Origin: Streptomyces monomycini | GTDB taxonomy: Bacteria > Actinomycetota > Actinomycetes > Streptomycetales > Streptomycetaceae | DNA: 64,000 nucleotides | Assembly (NCBI RefSeq): GCF_022271435.1 | Contig: NZ_JAFIQY010000005.1 | Span: 62,001 to 126,000, forward strand | Direction of reading: 5' to 3' | Shown here: in pieces, positions 1-8,876 of the stretch | How positions within the stretch are numbered: the first letter of the stretch is position 1 | Layout: each line of letters starts with the position of its first letter | Made by a program: the position numbers and the translations under genes | The notes under the pieces: model-generated | The model's input: the letters and a program-made list of their open reading frames with translations, nothing else | Told to the model about the DNA's origin: nothing | Database searches by the model: none

Positions 1-1
1 C

Positions 2-163
2 GCGCGCTTCATGGACATGTCCGCCGAGTCCCGTACGGCCGTACTGGAGATGATCGACCGCGTACGGAAGCTGGAAGGGCTGCCGGACGTCGGCAGCACG
101 ACGGGCAACGGAGCGGGGAATCCGATGGGCAACACGGGAGAAACCTGGCGTACCGCCCGCTGA
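2..163 (+). CDS. XRE-type regulator, C-terminal end (5' truncated by window edge)
   Basis: The frame beginning at base 2 is open from the left edge to a TGA at 161-163 and gives 53 residues. It contains a short helix resembling the tail of Streptomyces XRE-family helix-turn-helix regulators (SAESRTAVLEMIDRVRKLEG), followed by a low-complexity Gly/Asn/Thr tail. The DNA-binding part would lie outside the window. The assignment rests on this tail and on the next genes (ImmA/IrrE-like protein, MAB_1171c-like membrane protein, P450), a grouping often headed by an XRE regulator in Streptomyces. It could instead be an unrelated C-terminus. Confidence 0.5.
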   Translation, partial: ARFMDMSAESRTAVLEMIDRVRKLEGLPDVGSTTGNGAGNPMGNTGETWRTAR

Positions 164-357
164 ACCATGGCCCTGACCGACATACTCCCCGCGCCGTCCC
201 CGGCTGCCGTCCCGCCCCTTTCCGGGCCGGACGACCGGGCGGCCGGGCCCGCGGCGGCCCCCGGGCCCGCACACGACCCCGTTCGGGAGGGGCCATCCGG
301 CGCTGCATGAGACTGGCACGTGTACCTTTCATGGCTGAGGCCGAAGGAGAGCACGCC

Positions 358-882
358 ATGAAGTTCACACGGCGACCGGACCGTGTGCTTGCCGACTGTT
401 CGGACCGGCTGCGGGGGCTGCACATCCCCCGCCCCTTCGAGCTGGGTGCCTTCCTGGACCGGCTCGCCGAACAGCGCGGCCGCCCGATCCACCTGGAGCC
501 GCAGGTCACGCCGCCCGCCGGGCCGTGCGGCCTGTGGATCGCCACGCGGCGGGCCGACTACGTCTTCTACGACGCGGCCACCACCGCGCTGCACCGCGAC
601 CACATCGTGCTGCACGAGGTCGGCCACATGCTCAGCGGCCACTCCAACCTGCTCTCCGGCGAGGCCGCGCACGCCCTCGTACCCGACCTCGACCCCGCGT
701 CGGTGGAATCCGTCCTGGGCCGCAGCCACTACAGCGACCAGGACGAGCAGGAGGCCGAGATGATCGCCTCGCTGATCCTGCGGCGCGCCGACCGTACCCC
801 CGCCCGCCGCCCGGCGACGTCCCAGCAGGCCGAGGTCCTCAGCCGGATGGACGACGTCTTCGGCTCCCCGAAGCGACGGTAG
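358..882 (+). CDS. ImmA/IrrE-like metallo-endopeptidase (toxin-like) protein
   Basis: This 174-residue protein carries an HEVGH zinc-binding motif near residue 86, inside a segment that reads RDHIVLHEVGHMLSGHS. A downstream acidic stretch (DEQEAEMIASLIL) resembles the third zinc-ligand helix of ImmA/IrrE (DUF955) peptidases. The ATG at 358 was chosen because GGAG lies 8 bases upstream; an in-frame ATG at 307 lacks a clear ribosome site. Relatives cleave partner repressors or act as toxin-like partners of XRE regulators. The probable XRE gene directly upstream fits that pairing. The substrate is unknown. The membrane-protein gene starts 9 bp downstream, so the two are probably cotranscribed. 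Confidence 0.75.
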   Translation: MKFTRRPDRVLADCSDRLRGLHIPRPFELGAFLDRLAEQRGRPIHLEPQVTPPAGPCGLWIATRRADYVFYDAATTALHRDHIVLHEVGHMLSGHSNLLSGEAAHALVPDLDPASVESVLGRSHYSDQDEQEAEMIASLILRRADRTPARRPATSQQAEVLSRMDDVFGSPKRR

Positions 883-891
883 ACACCCCAG

Positions 892-2136
892 ATGGTCAAC
901 GTTCTCTTCCTCTCCATAGCCGCCGTCCTGCTGCTGGCCGCCGCGTACAAGGCGCGGCCGCTGCTGCGCCGGCCGCGGCCGCGGGGCCTGGGTGCCCTGT
1001 GCGGGTTCCTGACCGGACTGGGCGCCTCGCTGGTGTTCCTGACGCCGGCCGTCGGCGACGCGCTGAGCGTCGTCACGCCCAAGCTGGGCCGGCTGCTCGG
1101 CAACTGCAGCACGCTGGCCGCCGCCACCTGCATCTCGATCCTGCTGCTGCGCTTCAACGAGGAGCCGCCGGACGCGGACCGCAAGGCGCGCCACCGGCTC
1201 GTGACGCTGGGGGTCGTCCTGGTCGCGATGGCCGCCCTGTTCTTCGCCTCGCCGGTGGACGACTCCCCCGGCGCCCCCACCTTCGGCGAGCTGCCGCGCA
1301 CCGAACCGCTGCTGAACATCTACGTTTTGGTGTTCACCGCACACCTCGGCGCCGCCATCGTCGACCTGCTGCGCCAGGCGCTGCGCTACTCCCGGCACGC
1401 GCCGCGCACCAGCCTCCGCTACGGGCTGCGCGTCATCGCCGCCGGCTGCGCGCTCGGCATGGTCTACATCGCTTACAAGATCGTCCACGTCGTCGGCCTG
1501 TGGACCGACGCCGCCTGGCTGCCGCCCGAGCAGCTGTGCAGCTCCCTGGTGACGCCCGCGACCTGCACCTTCAGCGTCGGCCTGCCCGCGATGTGCAGCC
1601 TGCTCCTGGTCATCGGCGTGCTGCTGCCCGCCATCGGCCCGGCCCTGGCCTGGCCCTGGCGGCGGATCCAGCTGTGGCAGCTGCACCGCGGGCTGCACCC
1701 GCTGTGGGCCGCGCTGACGGCGGCGGTCCCGGAGATCCAGCTCACCGCGACCGAGAACCGGTACGCGGCGCCCGACCCCGAGTTCCGCCTCTACCGCCGG
1801 GTGATCGAGATCCGGGACGGGATGCTGGCGCTGCGCCCGCACCGCAGCGACGAGGTACGCCGGGCCGCCGAGGAACGCCTGCGGTCCGGCGGGGCCGACG
1901 CGCGGGAACTGGACGCCGGGATCGAGGCAGCGGTGCTGGCCGCGGCGCTGGAGTCGCGGCGGGACGGCGGCGCCCCCGCGCGCACGGTCAGCGCCGAGGA
2001 CGCCACGCTGACCCGCCCCGAACTCAACGATCTGTTCGACGAGGCCCGATGGCTGCGCAGGGTCTCGCACGCGTTCGTGGCGTCCGGCACCGGCCCCGCA
2101 CCGTCCGAACCGTCCCGGCCCGCCGCAGGAATCTGA
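892..2136 (+). CDS. MAB_1171c-family integral membrane protein (putative transporter)
   Basis: This 414-residue protein has about seven hydrophobic segments in its first 250 residues (for example LFLSIAAVLLLAAA and LVTLGVVLVAMAALFFA). A soluble C-terminal domain of about 160 residues follows, containing RLYRRVIEIRDGMLALRP. This layout is typical of the actinobacterial MAB_1171c/DUF6545 proteins annotated as putative transporters; no substrate is established. The ATG at 892 lies 9 bp after the ImmA/IrrE-like gene, and the P450 gene starts 8 bp after its stop. The tight spacing argues for one operon. The recurring company of XRE, ImmA and P450 genes suggests a signalling or stress unit rather than nutrient uptake, but that is inference. 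Confidence 0.7.
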   Translation: MVNVLFLSIAAVLLLAAAYKARPLLRRPRPRGLGALCGFLTGLGASLVFLTPAVGDALSVVTPKLGRLLGNCSTLAAATCISILLLRFNEEPPDADRKARHRLVTLGVVLVAMAALFFASPVDDSPGAPTFGELPRTEPLLNIYVLVFTAHLGAAIVDLLRQALRYSRHAPRTSLRYGLRVIAAGCALGMVYIAYKIVHVVGLWTDAAWLPPEQLCSSLVTPATCTFSVGLPAMCSLLLVIGVLLPAIGPALAWPWRRIQLWQLHRGLHPLWAALTAAVPEIQLTATENRYAAPDPEFRLYRRVIEIRDGMLALRPHRSDEVRRAAEERLRSGGADARELDAGIEAAVLAAALESRRDGGAPARTVSAEDATLTRPELNDLFDEARWLRRVSHAFVASGTGPAPSEPSRPAAGI

Positions 2137-2144
2137 GGTCACAC

Positions 2145-3344
2145 GTGAGCCACCCCATGGAGTCACCGGAGTTCTTCCGCGACCCGTACCCGCTGCTCGC
2201 CGCGCTGCGCGAGCGCGGCCCCGTCCAGCAGGTACGGTCCGGGCCGCACGGCGCGACCTGGCTGGTCACCGGGTGGGCCGAGGCCCGTACCGCCCTGGCG
2301 GAGCCCCAGCTGTCCAAGGACACCACCCGCTACTTCGCGGACAAGCCGTCCCGGCGCAATCTGGCTCCCGCCGTCAGCGCCACCATACTCGCCACCGACC
2401 CGCCGGACCACACCCGGCTGCGCAGGCTGGCCGTCAAGGCGTTCACGCCGGCCGCGGTGGCCCGTCTGGAGCCGCGGGTGGCGGAGATCGCGGACGGTCT
2501 GCTGGACCGGATGGCCGCCCGCGGCGGCACGGCCGATCTCGTCGAGGACTTCGCCGTACCGCTGCCCATCGAGGTCATCGGCGACCTGCTCGGGGTGCCC
2601 CGCGAGGACCGGGCCGCGCTGCGCGGCTGGTCCAACGACCTCTTCGCGGCCGGCGCCCCGGACACCATCGACACCGCCTCGCACGCGATCAGCGACTACA
2701 TGACGGAGCTGATCGCGAAGAAGCGGGCCGCCGGGGCGGAGGACGGCGGCCCGGACCGCGACCTGCTGACCGACCTGATCGCCGCGCGCGACGAGGGCGA
2801 GCGGCTCAGCGAGTTCGAACTGGTCTCGCTGGCCGTCCTCCTGGTCGTCGCCGGTCATGAGACGACCACCAACCTGATCGGCAACGGCGCGCTCGCGCTG
2901 CTCCAGGACGACGCGCTCCGCACCCGCCTGCGCGAGGACCCCGCCCTCGTCCCGGACGCCGTGGAGGAACTGCTCCGCTACGACTCCCCGATCACCACGG
3001 CCACGTTCCGGTACGCGGCCGAACCGCTCACCCTGGGCGGCGCGGAGATCGCCGCGGGCGACGTGGTCCTGGTCTCACCGGGCGCCGCCAACCGGGACCC
3101 GGCCCGCTTCACCGACCCCGACACCCTCGCCCCCGGCCGCGCCTCGGGCCATCTCTCCTTCGGCCACGGGCCGCACCACTGCCTCGGTGCCCCGCTGGCC
3201 CGCCTGGAGGCCCGGATCGCCTTCCACGCCCTCCTCACCCGCTTCCCCGGCCTGCGCCTGGCCGCGCCTCCGGCCGAACTCCCCTGGCGGCACACCCGTC
3301 TGATGCACGGCCTGGCGCACCTGCCGGTCACGTTCGCGGCCTGA
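2145..3344 (+). CDS. Cytochrome P450 of the XRE/ImmA/MAB_1171c unit
   Basis: This 399-residue soluble bacterial P450 has a canonical I-helix AGHETTTN near residue 236, an EELLRYDSP (ExxR) K-helix and a heme-binding loop FGHGPHHCLGAPLAR with the ligand Cys near residue 346. A GTG start at 2145 preceded by TGAGG was chosen, 8 bp after the upstream stop. It would catalyse an oxygen-dependent hydroxylation or similar oxidation; the substrate cannot be read from sequence. No ferredoxin gene is adjacent. It has the full acid-alcohol I-helix pair, unlike the two crosslinking-type P450s at 24.0-26.4 kb, and sits with a different gene set. I do not assign it to glycopeptide crosslinking. Confidence 0.88.
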   Translation: MSHPMESPEFFRDPYPLLAALRERGPVQQVRSGPHGATWLVTGWAEARTALAEPQLSKDTTRYFADKPSRRNLAPAVSATILATDPPDHTRLRRLAVKAFTPAAVARLEPRVAEIADGLLDRMAARGGTADLVEDFAVPLPIEVIGDLLGVPREDRAALRGWSNDLFAAGAPDTIDTASHAISDYMTELIAKKRAAGAEDGGPDRDLLTDLIAARDEGERLSEFELVSLAVLLVVAGHETTTNLIGNGALALLQDDALRTRLREDPALVPDAVEELLRYDSPITTATFRYAAEPLTLGGAEIAAGDVVLVSPGAANRDPARFTDPDTLAPGRASGHLSFGHGPHHCLGAPLARLEARIAFHALLTRFPGLRLAAPPAELPWRHTRLMHGLAHLPVTFAA

Positions 3345-3377
3345 CCCGCCCGCCGGCGGCCGTACGCCGCGGGCGGG
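3345..3377. terminator. GC-rich hairpin between convergent P450 and thioesterase genes
   Basis: CCCGCCCGC at 3345-3353 pairs with GCGGGCGGG at 3369-3377 across a 15-base loop. The hairpin fills the 50-bp gap between two convergent stop codons, where a bidirectional terminator is expected. There is no T tract, which is common in Streptomyces. Confidence 0.6.
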
Positions 3378-3394
3378 CCGGGCCGGCCCCGGTC

Positions 3395-4141
3395 TCACTC
3401 CCCCGAGGCGAAGTCCTCCACCGCGCGGCAGACGGCGGCCGCGTGGTCGGCGAGGTAGAAGTGTCCGCCGGCGAAGGTCTCCTCGCGGTACTCGGCGACG
3501 GTGTGCGCCTTCCAGGCGGCCGCTTCCTCGCGGGTCACCCGGGGGTCCGCCGCGCCGGTGAGGCACAGCAGCGGAATGTCGAGCACGGCGTCGGCGGCGG
3601 GCCGGTACAGCTCGATCGCGCGGTAGTCGTTGCGGATCGCCGGGAGGATCAGCCGCACGATGTCCGGGTCGTCGAGGAGCTGGCTGTGGGTGCCGTCCAG
3701 ACGGCCGACCTCGGCGAGAAGTTCCTCGTCGGTGCCCCGGTGGAGGTGCCGCTCCTCGCGGAACATCGAGGGCGCGCGACGGCCGGAGACGACGAGCCGG
3801 CGCGGCGCGGGCCGCCCGAGGTCCGCGAGGCGCCGGGCGGTCTCGAAGGCGACGGACGCGCCCATGCTGTGTCCGAACAGCACCAGCGGGGTGGTGTCGT
3901 GGGGGTCCAGGCAGCCGACCACCTCGTCGGCGAGGCCCTCCACGGAGGTGACGAACGGGTCGTTCCACCGGTCCTGGCGACCCGGGTACTGGATCGCCGA
4001 CACGTCGAACCGTTCACCGAGGTGGGCGGCGAACGGGCGGTAGTACGAGGCGGATCCCCCGGCGTGCGGGAAGAAGATGAGGTGGGCGGCGGGCCGCGGC
4101 CCCCGGCGTACGTCCCGTATCCAAGCGTTCTTCCCCGTCAT
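3395..4141 (-). CDS. Type II thioesterase
   Basis: This 248-residue alpha/beta hydrolase belongs to the GrsT/TycF-like stand-alone thioesterase family. An N-terminal FFPHAGGSASYYRPF motif, the nucleophile elbow GHSMG (Ser near residue 93) and a C-terminal GGHFYL catalytic His are visible, and the length is standard. These enzymes release misprimed or stalled acyl groups from NRPS or PKS carrier proteins. The ATG at 4141 is preceded by AGGAG at 9 bases. No carrier-protein gene is adjacent. The nearest assembly line in the window is the NRPS cluster, whose nearest gene begins about 14 kb away, so it may serve that cluster in trans or another pathway. Confidence 0.88.
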   Translation of the reverse strand: MTGKNAWIRDVRRGPRPAAHLIFFPHAGGSASYYRPFAAHLGERFDVSAIQYPGRQDRWNDPFVTSVEGLADEVVGCLDPHDTTPLVLFGHSMGASVAFETARRLADLGRPAPRRLVVSGRRAPSMFREERHLHRGTDEELLAEVGRLDGTHSQLLDDPDIVRLILPAIRNDYRAIELYRPAADAVLDIPLLCLTGAADPRVTREEAAAWKAHTVAEYREETFAGGHFYLADHAAAVCRAVEDFASGE

Positions 4142-4275
4142 GTGTACGTGCTCCTGTGCTGGTGGGCCGATGGTCGGGCTGCTCGTCCGGGGGCGGTCCA
4201 CGCGGTTCGGCCGGACCGCACCCGGACGGGTCAAGGATGACCGGTCCGGGGTGCATCGGGCCAGCAGGAAATTGA

Positions 4276-5733
4276 TCAAGAACGTCCGGGGGCTGAATCC
4301 TCCGCCCGGCGCGCCAGCTCGGCGGCCCCTGGCGCCGCCTGTTCGGCGGCCCGGGCCCGGGCCGTGGCCGCCTTGGCCGTGTCGCCGAGCCGGTCGGCGA
4401 GGCGCGCCTGGGCCAGCCAGTTGTACGGGCAGACCGGGCGCAGGCTGATGCGCTCGCTGAGCAGGGTGCGGGCCGTGTCGTCGCGTCCGGCGCGGAGCGC
4501 GGCCTCCAGCAGCGTCTTCTGTACGGCGTCCCGCTGGGCGTGGCTGCCGCCGAACGTGTGCAGGCGGCGGCGGACGGGGGCGAGGAGGTCGACGGCCTGC
4601 CCGTACCTGCCCTGTCCGTAGGCGATCAGGGCGCGGCAGACGGGCAGGCCGATACCGGCGGTCATGGCGACGTTGGACAGTCCGGGCCGGGCGCGGACGA
4701 GCCAGGCAGCCCGCTCCTCGACGAGGCGTTCGGCGTCGGCGAGGCGGTCGGCGCCGACGTACGCCATGACGGCGTGCACGTCGTTGAAGGCGTAGTACGG
4801 CGGGTCCTGGCGGGCCGCCCAGGCGTCGGCGAGGCGGTTCCAGCGGGCGCCGGTGCCGCGGTCGGCCAGCAGGAACCGCCACAGAAGGGCGGCGGCGTCC
4901 AGGATTTCCATCGCCAGGCCCGGCGACTCCTCGTGGTGCAGCACGGCGTCGTAGATCTCCAGCGCCCGGTCCGGGTCGCCGGATTCGAGGGCGTAGAGGC
5001 AGTAGTGCCACCAGTTGTGCACGTTCAGGTAGTTGCCGGAGGCCCAGTCGTCCGTACGGGCGTCCAGGAAGCGGATGCCCTGGGCGAACCGGCCCTGCAT
5101 CTCGTAGGTGTGCACGACCGCGTGGATGCCCCACACGTCGCGGGGGTTGTGCTGGACGGCGGCCAGGCCGGCCTCCTCGGAGCGGAGGTAGTGGCCCGTC
5201 TCCTCCAGGCCGAAGGCGTACATGCCGAGGAGGTGGCCGTAGTGCGGGTCGTCCTCGGGCCAGGCGGTGAGCGCGCCGCCGATCCGGTCGCGCAGGTGGA
5301 CGGCGTCCCCGGTGAGGAAGTCGATCTGGTGGCCGACGGCGAGCGCGAGCACGTCGCGGGGGAAGGCGACGCTCAGCTCGCCGAGTACGTGCCCGGCGCG
5401 GTGGATGTCGCCGTTCAGCCAGGAGGTGGCGGCGGCGAGGTGCATCCGTTCGCGGTCCGTCGGCCGCCCGGCGCGTACGCAGTCCGTGAAGCGGGTGAAC
5501 GCCGCCTTGGCCGCGGTGGCGTCCTTCTCCTCCGTGCCCAGCAGGCCGAGGTAGGCCGCGAGGACGTTGCCCATGACGGACTTCGGGGCGGCCTGGAGGG
5601 CCGCCTGGGACGCGGTGGCGACCGCCCCGCGGAAGAAGAGCAGTTCGCGCAGCGCGTCCTCGTAGTGGGACACGGCTTCCGCGCTGGTCTGCGTCATCAC
5701 GTGACCGTGCCGGTCATGGACCGTTCGCGGCAT
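4276..5733 (-). CDS. Tetratricopeptide-repeat protein, TTC38-like
   Basis: This protein of about 485 residues is built of helical TPR-like pairs, with a conserved central block NVHNWWHYCLYALESGD that I associate with the TTC38 family, whose members are also about 470 residues long. There is no signal peptide or membrane segment. GAGGAG precedes two consecutive ATGs; the second (5733) has the better 6-base spacing, and the first (5736) would add one residue. The family is widespread but has no established biochemical role, so a scaffold function is only inferred. It reads in the same direction as the thioesterase gene 134 bp downstream and diverges from the metalloprotease gene. Confidence 0.75.
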   Translation of the reverse strand: MPRTVHDRHGHVMTQTSAEAVSHYEDALRELLFFRGAVATASQAALQAAPKSVMGNVLAAYLGLLGTEEKDATAAKAAFTRFTDCVRAGRPTDRERMHLAAATSWLNGDIHRAGHVLGELSVAFPRDVLALAVGHQIDFLTGDAVHLRDRIGGALTAWPEDDPHYGHLLGMYAFGLEETGHYLRSEEAGLAAVQHNPRDVWGIHAVVHTYEMQGRFAQGIRFLDARTDDWASGNYLNVHNWWHYCLYALESGDPDRALEIYDAVLHHEESPGLAMEILDAAALLWRFLLADRGTGARWNRLADAWAARQDPPYYAFNDVHAVMAYVGADRLADAERLVEERAAWLVRARPGLSNVAMTAGIGLPVCRALIAYGQGRYGQAVDLLAPVRRRLHTFGGSHAQRDAVQKTLLEAALRAGRDDTARTLLSERISLRPVCPYNWLAQARLADRLGDTAKAATARARAAEQAAPGAAELARRAEDSAPGRS

Positions 5734-5853
5734 CATCGGCTCCTCACGGCACTCTGGCGTCACTGGGTCCCCCGCCTTACCTTGTCGGGGGTAGGAATTC
5801 TGTTCGATCACCGGTCATGTCCTGGACTTGAGATCACAGACAAGAGGTGCGCC

Positions 5854-7884
5854 TTGTTCCTTCCCCACAGACCGGCCCGCCCATACCGCGGCAGCGCCGG
5901 CAGACTGGGTGTTCTGGCCCTTCTCCTGGGCGTCCTGGCCGCCGTCGCCGCAGGCCCCGCCCGGGCGGCCCCCGAGGCCGCGCCCGCGGTCCGGCCCCCG
6001 CTCGTCCGGCCCGTCGACCCGCAGAACTGGCGCAATCCCGACGACATGACGTGGGCCGAATACCGCTCGGTCCCCGGCACGAACTGGGCGGATCCCGCCC
6101 TGAAGCCCAGCAAGCGCATGTTCAAGGGCGCGCTCGTGCTGCTGGACTACCCGGACGAGGAGTTCAGCGTCAGCAGACCCGCCGGTTCGTCCGTCTTCGG
6201 CAACCCGCAGCCCAGCGCCCACGACATCCCCCGGGCAAAGGTGCCCGGGTTCTACCGGGACTTCCTGAACAAGCCGGGCAGGCTCAACCACGGCCACACC
6301 ATCAACGAGTACTGGATGGAGGACTCCGGCGGCCGGCTCGGTGTCGAGCTGACGTCGTTCGGCGTCTACCGGATGCCGTTCAAGTCCTACCAGTACGGCA
6401 TCGAGCCCGGCATGAACCCCGGCGCCTGCCCCCTCGGCGACAGCTGCGGCAAGAACATCCGCACCGACGGCAAGGCCGCCTGGGCCGCCGACGTGGGCGA
6501 CGCGGAGACCAAGAAGTACGACTTCATCTTCTACCTGACCGCGGGCCAGGACGAGTCGGCCGCCTGGCAGGAGTTCGGGCAGATGAAGTTCGCCTCCCCC
6601 GAGGACGTGCCGGCCGCGTGGGGACCGCCCTCCCCCGTCCAGGGCGGTGGCAACGCCGCCCGCACCCGGTACGTGCCGTGGACCTCCTGGAAGGCCGCCG
6701 CCCGCATCTGGCCCAACGCCGAGACGGGCTCCTCCACCCAGGCCGAGAGCTCCGGCATGGCCGTGTACGCCCACGAGTTCAGCCACATCCTGGGCATCGC
6801 GGACAACTACAACAACCCGTACGGCACACCGGTGCGCCGCGCCTACACCGGCATCTGGAGCATGCTCTCGCGCGGATCCTTCAACGGCCCCGGCGGCCCG
6901 CACACCCGCTGGCAGATACCGGCGGCCAACGGCGCCTCGATGGGCTCGCAGCACGTCCTGCGCGACAAGCTCAAGCTCGGCATCGTGGACGAGAAGAACG
7001 TGCTGCGTCTGGACCGGGACGCGCTGAAGACGTCCGGCGTCGCGGTCGCCAAGGTCACCGCGCGCTCCGCGCCGCCCGGCGCCAAGGGCCTGTCCGGCGT
7101 CAACATCACCATGGGCCGGGACCTGGAGCCGGCCTGTTCCACCACGACCGACCCGCTGTGCGACGGCGGCGGCTACGACAACTACACCGTCGAGGTCGTC
7201 GACCGGATGGGCATGGACTCCTTCACCCCGGACAACGGGGTGCTGCTGTCCAAGACCAAGAACGAGGACCGGGCCCCGTTCGCGTGGGTGATCGACGCCC
7301 ACCCGGAGGACATCCGCATGGTCGACTTCCGGCGCCCCGACGGCACCCCGCAGATGATCACCATGGGTGACTACCGGCAGCTCAGCGACGCCCTGTTCCA
7401 TGCGGGCGCGGACTCCGGCAGCGCGTACGAGTACGTCGACCGGCACAACCGGCTGCACTTCTACGTCCTGGACATCCAGCGGGACAAGAAGGGCGTGCTG
7501 AGCTACACCGTCGCCGTCCGGTCCCTGGACGGCGCGGGCCCGCAGCGCCGCGGCGCGAAGCTCCGGCACGGCACGGCGTACGGCAGTCCCGCCAAGGGCC
7601 GGGCGGTGTGCGCCTTCCCGCTGACCAACACCGGCCGCCCGGGCAGCGGGGGCGCGCACCTGGACTCCGACGTGTACCGGCTCTCGGCCGCCGCCACCGG
7701 ACGCGGCTGGTCCGCCTGGCTGCCGAACCGGATCGCCACCGCGAAGGCCGGCAGCACGGTGAGCGTCCCGGTCGCCGTCACCGCCAAGCCGGACGCCTCC
7801 CGGCACGGCCGGGTCGTCCTGAAGGCCCGCTCCGAGAGCGACCCCCGCAAGTCCGTCCAGGCCACCTGCACACTCGGCCGCTGA
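5854..7884 (+). CDS. Secreted M6-like zinc metalloprotease
   Basis: The protein of about 676 residues starts at a TTG (5854) preceded by AAGAGG at 6 bases; no ATG or GTG in this frame has a usable ribosome site. The choice gives a classical signal peptide with a basic start, the hydrophobic core LGVLALLLGVLAAVAAG and a probable cleavage after ARA. The mature protein has a metallopeptidase core with HEFSHILGIAD (HExxH near residue 307, then a downstream Asp), as in M6/immune-inhibitor-A-like families, and a C-terminal beta-rich region of about 120 residues. It is presumably an extracellular protease. A strong hairpin follows the gene. Confidence 0.82.
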   Translation: MFLPHRPARPYRGSAGRLGVLALLLGVLAAVAAGPARAAPEAAPAVRPPLVRPVDPQNWRNPDDMTWAEYRSVPGTNWADPALKPSKRMFKGALVLLDYPDEEFSVSRPAGSSVFGNPQPSAHDIPRAKVPGFYRDFLNKPGRLNHGHTINEYWMEDSGGRLGVELTSFGVYRMPFKSYQYGIEPGMNPGACPLGDSCGKNIRTDGKAAWAADVGDAETKKYDFIFYLTAGQDESAAWQEFGQMKFASPEDVPAAWGPPSPVQGGGNAARTRYVPWTSWKAAARIWPNAETGSSTQAESSGMAVYAHEFSHILGIADNYNNPYGTPVRRAYTGIWSMLSRGSFNGPGGPHTRWQIPAANGASMGSQHVLRDKLKLGIVDEKNVLRLDRDALKTSGVAVAKVTARSAPPGAKGLSGVNITMGRDLEPACSTTTDPLCDGGGYDNYTVEVVDRMGMDSFTPDNGVLLSKTKNEDRAPFAWVIDAHPEDIRMVDFRRPDGTPQMITMGDYRQLSDALFHAGADSGSAYEYVDRHNRLHFYVLDIQRDKKGVLSYTVAVRSLDGAGPQRRGAKLRHGTAYGSPAKGRAVCAFPLTNTGRPGSGGAHLDSDVYRLSAAATGRGWSAWLPNRIATAKAGSTVSVPVAVTAKPDASRHGRVVLKARSESDPRKSVQATCTLGR

Positions 7885-7897
7885 CCCGGCGTACGGG

Positions 7898-7928
7898 CCG
7901 TGCCGCTCACCCCGGGTGAGCGGCACGG
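7898..7928. terminator. Perfect 15-bp inverted repeat between convergent genes
   Basis: CCGTGCCGCTCACCC at 7898-7912 is exactly complementary to 7914-7928, with one base between the arms. It lies in the 65-bp gap between the convergent metalloprotease and acyltransferase stops and is a good candidate for a bidirectional terminator. Confidence 0.75.
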
Positions 7929-7949
7929 AGGCCGGCCGGTTGCGCACCG

Positions 7950-8720
7950 TCAGCCGGCGCGGCCGAGCGGGACGGCGGGCCGCGGCGCGTCCCCGGCCAC
8001 CGTCCCGGCCCGGGATCCGTTTCCGATTCCGGTTGCGGTTCCGGACGCGGCCCGTGCCTTGGCCTCCGCCGCGTACGTGTCCACGTACTCCTGCTCGGAC
8101 AGCTTCAGCAGCGCGTACATGATCTCGTCCGTGACGGCCCGCAGCACCAGCCGCTGGTCGGCCATCCCGGCGTACCGGGAGAAGTCCAGCGGCTCCCCGA
8201 AGCGGATGGTGATCGGGACGACGCGCGGCAGCCGGCGCCCGGCCGGCTGGGCCTCGAACGTCCCGATCATCGCGCACGGGATCACCGGCGCGCCCGTACG
8301 CAGCGCCATCTCCGCCACGCCGGTCTTCCCCTTGTACATCCGGCCGTCGTGCGAGCGCGTGCCCTCCGGGTAGATCCCGAGCAGTTCGCCGCCGCGCAGC
8401 ACCCGTACGCCTTCCTCCACGGCTGCCTGGCCCGCGCTGCGGCCGGAGCGGTCCACCGGGATCTGCCCGCAGGCGCGGAAGAAGGCCGCCGTCAGCCGGC
8501 CTTTGACGCCGCGTCCGGTGAAGTACTCCTGCTTGCACAGGAAAGTGATCCGGCGCTTGACCGTGGCCGGCATCAGGAAGCTGTCGCAGAAGGAGAGGTG
8601 GTTCCCGGCGATGATGGCGGCGCCCGAGGCGGGCAGGTTCTCCCGTCCCTCGACGCGGGGGCGGAACAGGCACCGCAGCAGCGGCACCAGGACGATGGAT
8701 TTGAACAAGTAATAGAACAT
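7950..8720 (-). CDS. 1-acyl-sn-glycerol-3-phosphate acyltransferase (PlsC family)
   Basis: This 256-residue membrane-associated acyltransferase shows the HX4D catalytic motif as NHLSFCD (near residue 39) and the acceptor-binding motif YPEGTRS (near residue 118). Its N-terminus, MFYYLFKSIVLVPLLRCLF, could anchor in the membrane. The family transfers acyl chains to lysophosphatidic acid to make phosphatidic acid. The C-terminal 35 residues are low complexity. The ATG at 8720 is preceded by GGGAGGGG. The upstream 156-bp gap to the asparaginase gene holds a short hairpin near 8746-8763. It may be a housekeeping enzyme or one of several paralogues with a specialised acceptor. Confidence 0.88.
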   Translation of the reverse strand: MFYYLFKSIVLVPLLRCLFRPRVEGRENLPASGAAIIAGNHLSFCDSFLMPATVKRRITFLCKQEYFTGRGVKGRLTAAFFRACGQIPVDRSGRSAGQAAVEEGVRVLRGGELLGIYPEGTRSHDGRMYKGKTGVAEMALRTGAPVIPCAMIGTFEAQPAGRRLPRVVPITIRFGEPLDFSRYAGMADQRLVLRAVTDEIMYALLKLSEQEYVDTYAAEAKARAASGTATGIGNGSRAGTVAGDAPRPAVPLGRAG

Positions 8721-8876
8721 GTAACTGATCCCCTCCCCAGAGTGATCCCCCCGCGTCGGGGGACGGTAGTGCCGCTCCGGTTCCGGAGGGAGAGGGCCTA
8801 TTGAGCCATCGTCAGGACGGCGGGACGAACGAGCGGATCACGCCACCCGGTGTGCACCAGGCCGCCGGGGCCGGGC

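Noticed and set aside
2145..3344. P450 at the left end as a third crosslinking enzyme of the cluster
   Set aside because: It has a standard AGHETTT I-helix, sits in an unrelated operon, and the predicted product needs only two crosslinks.
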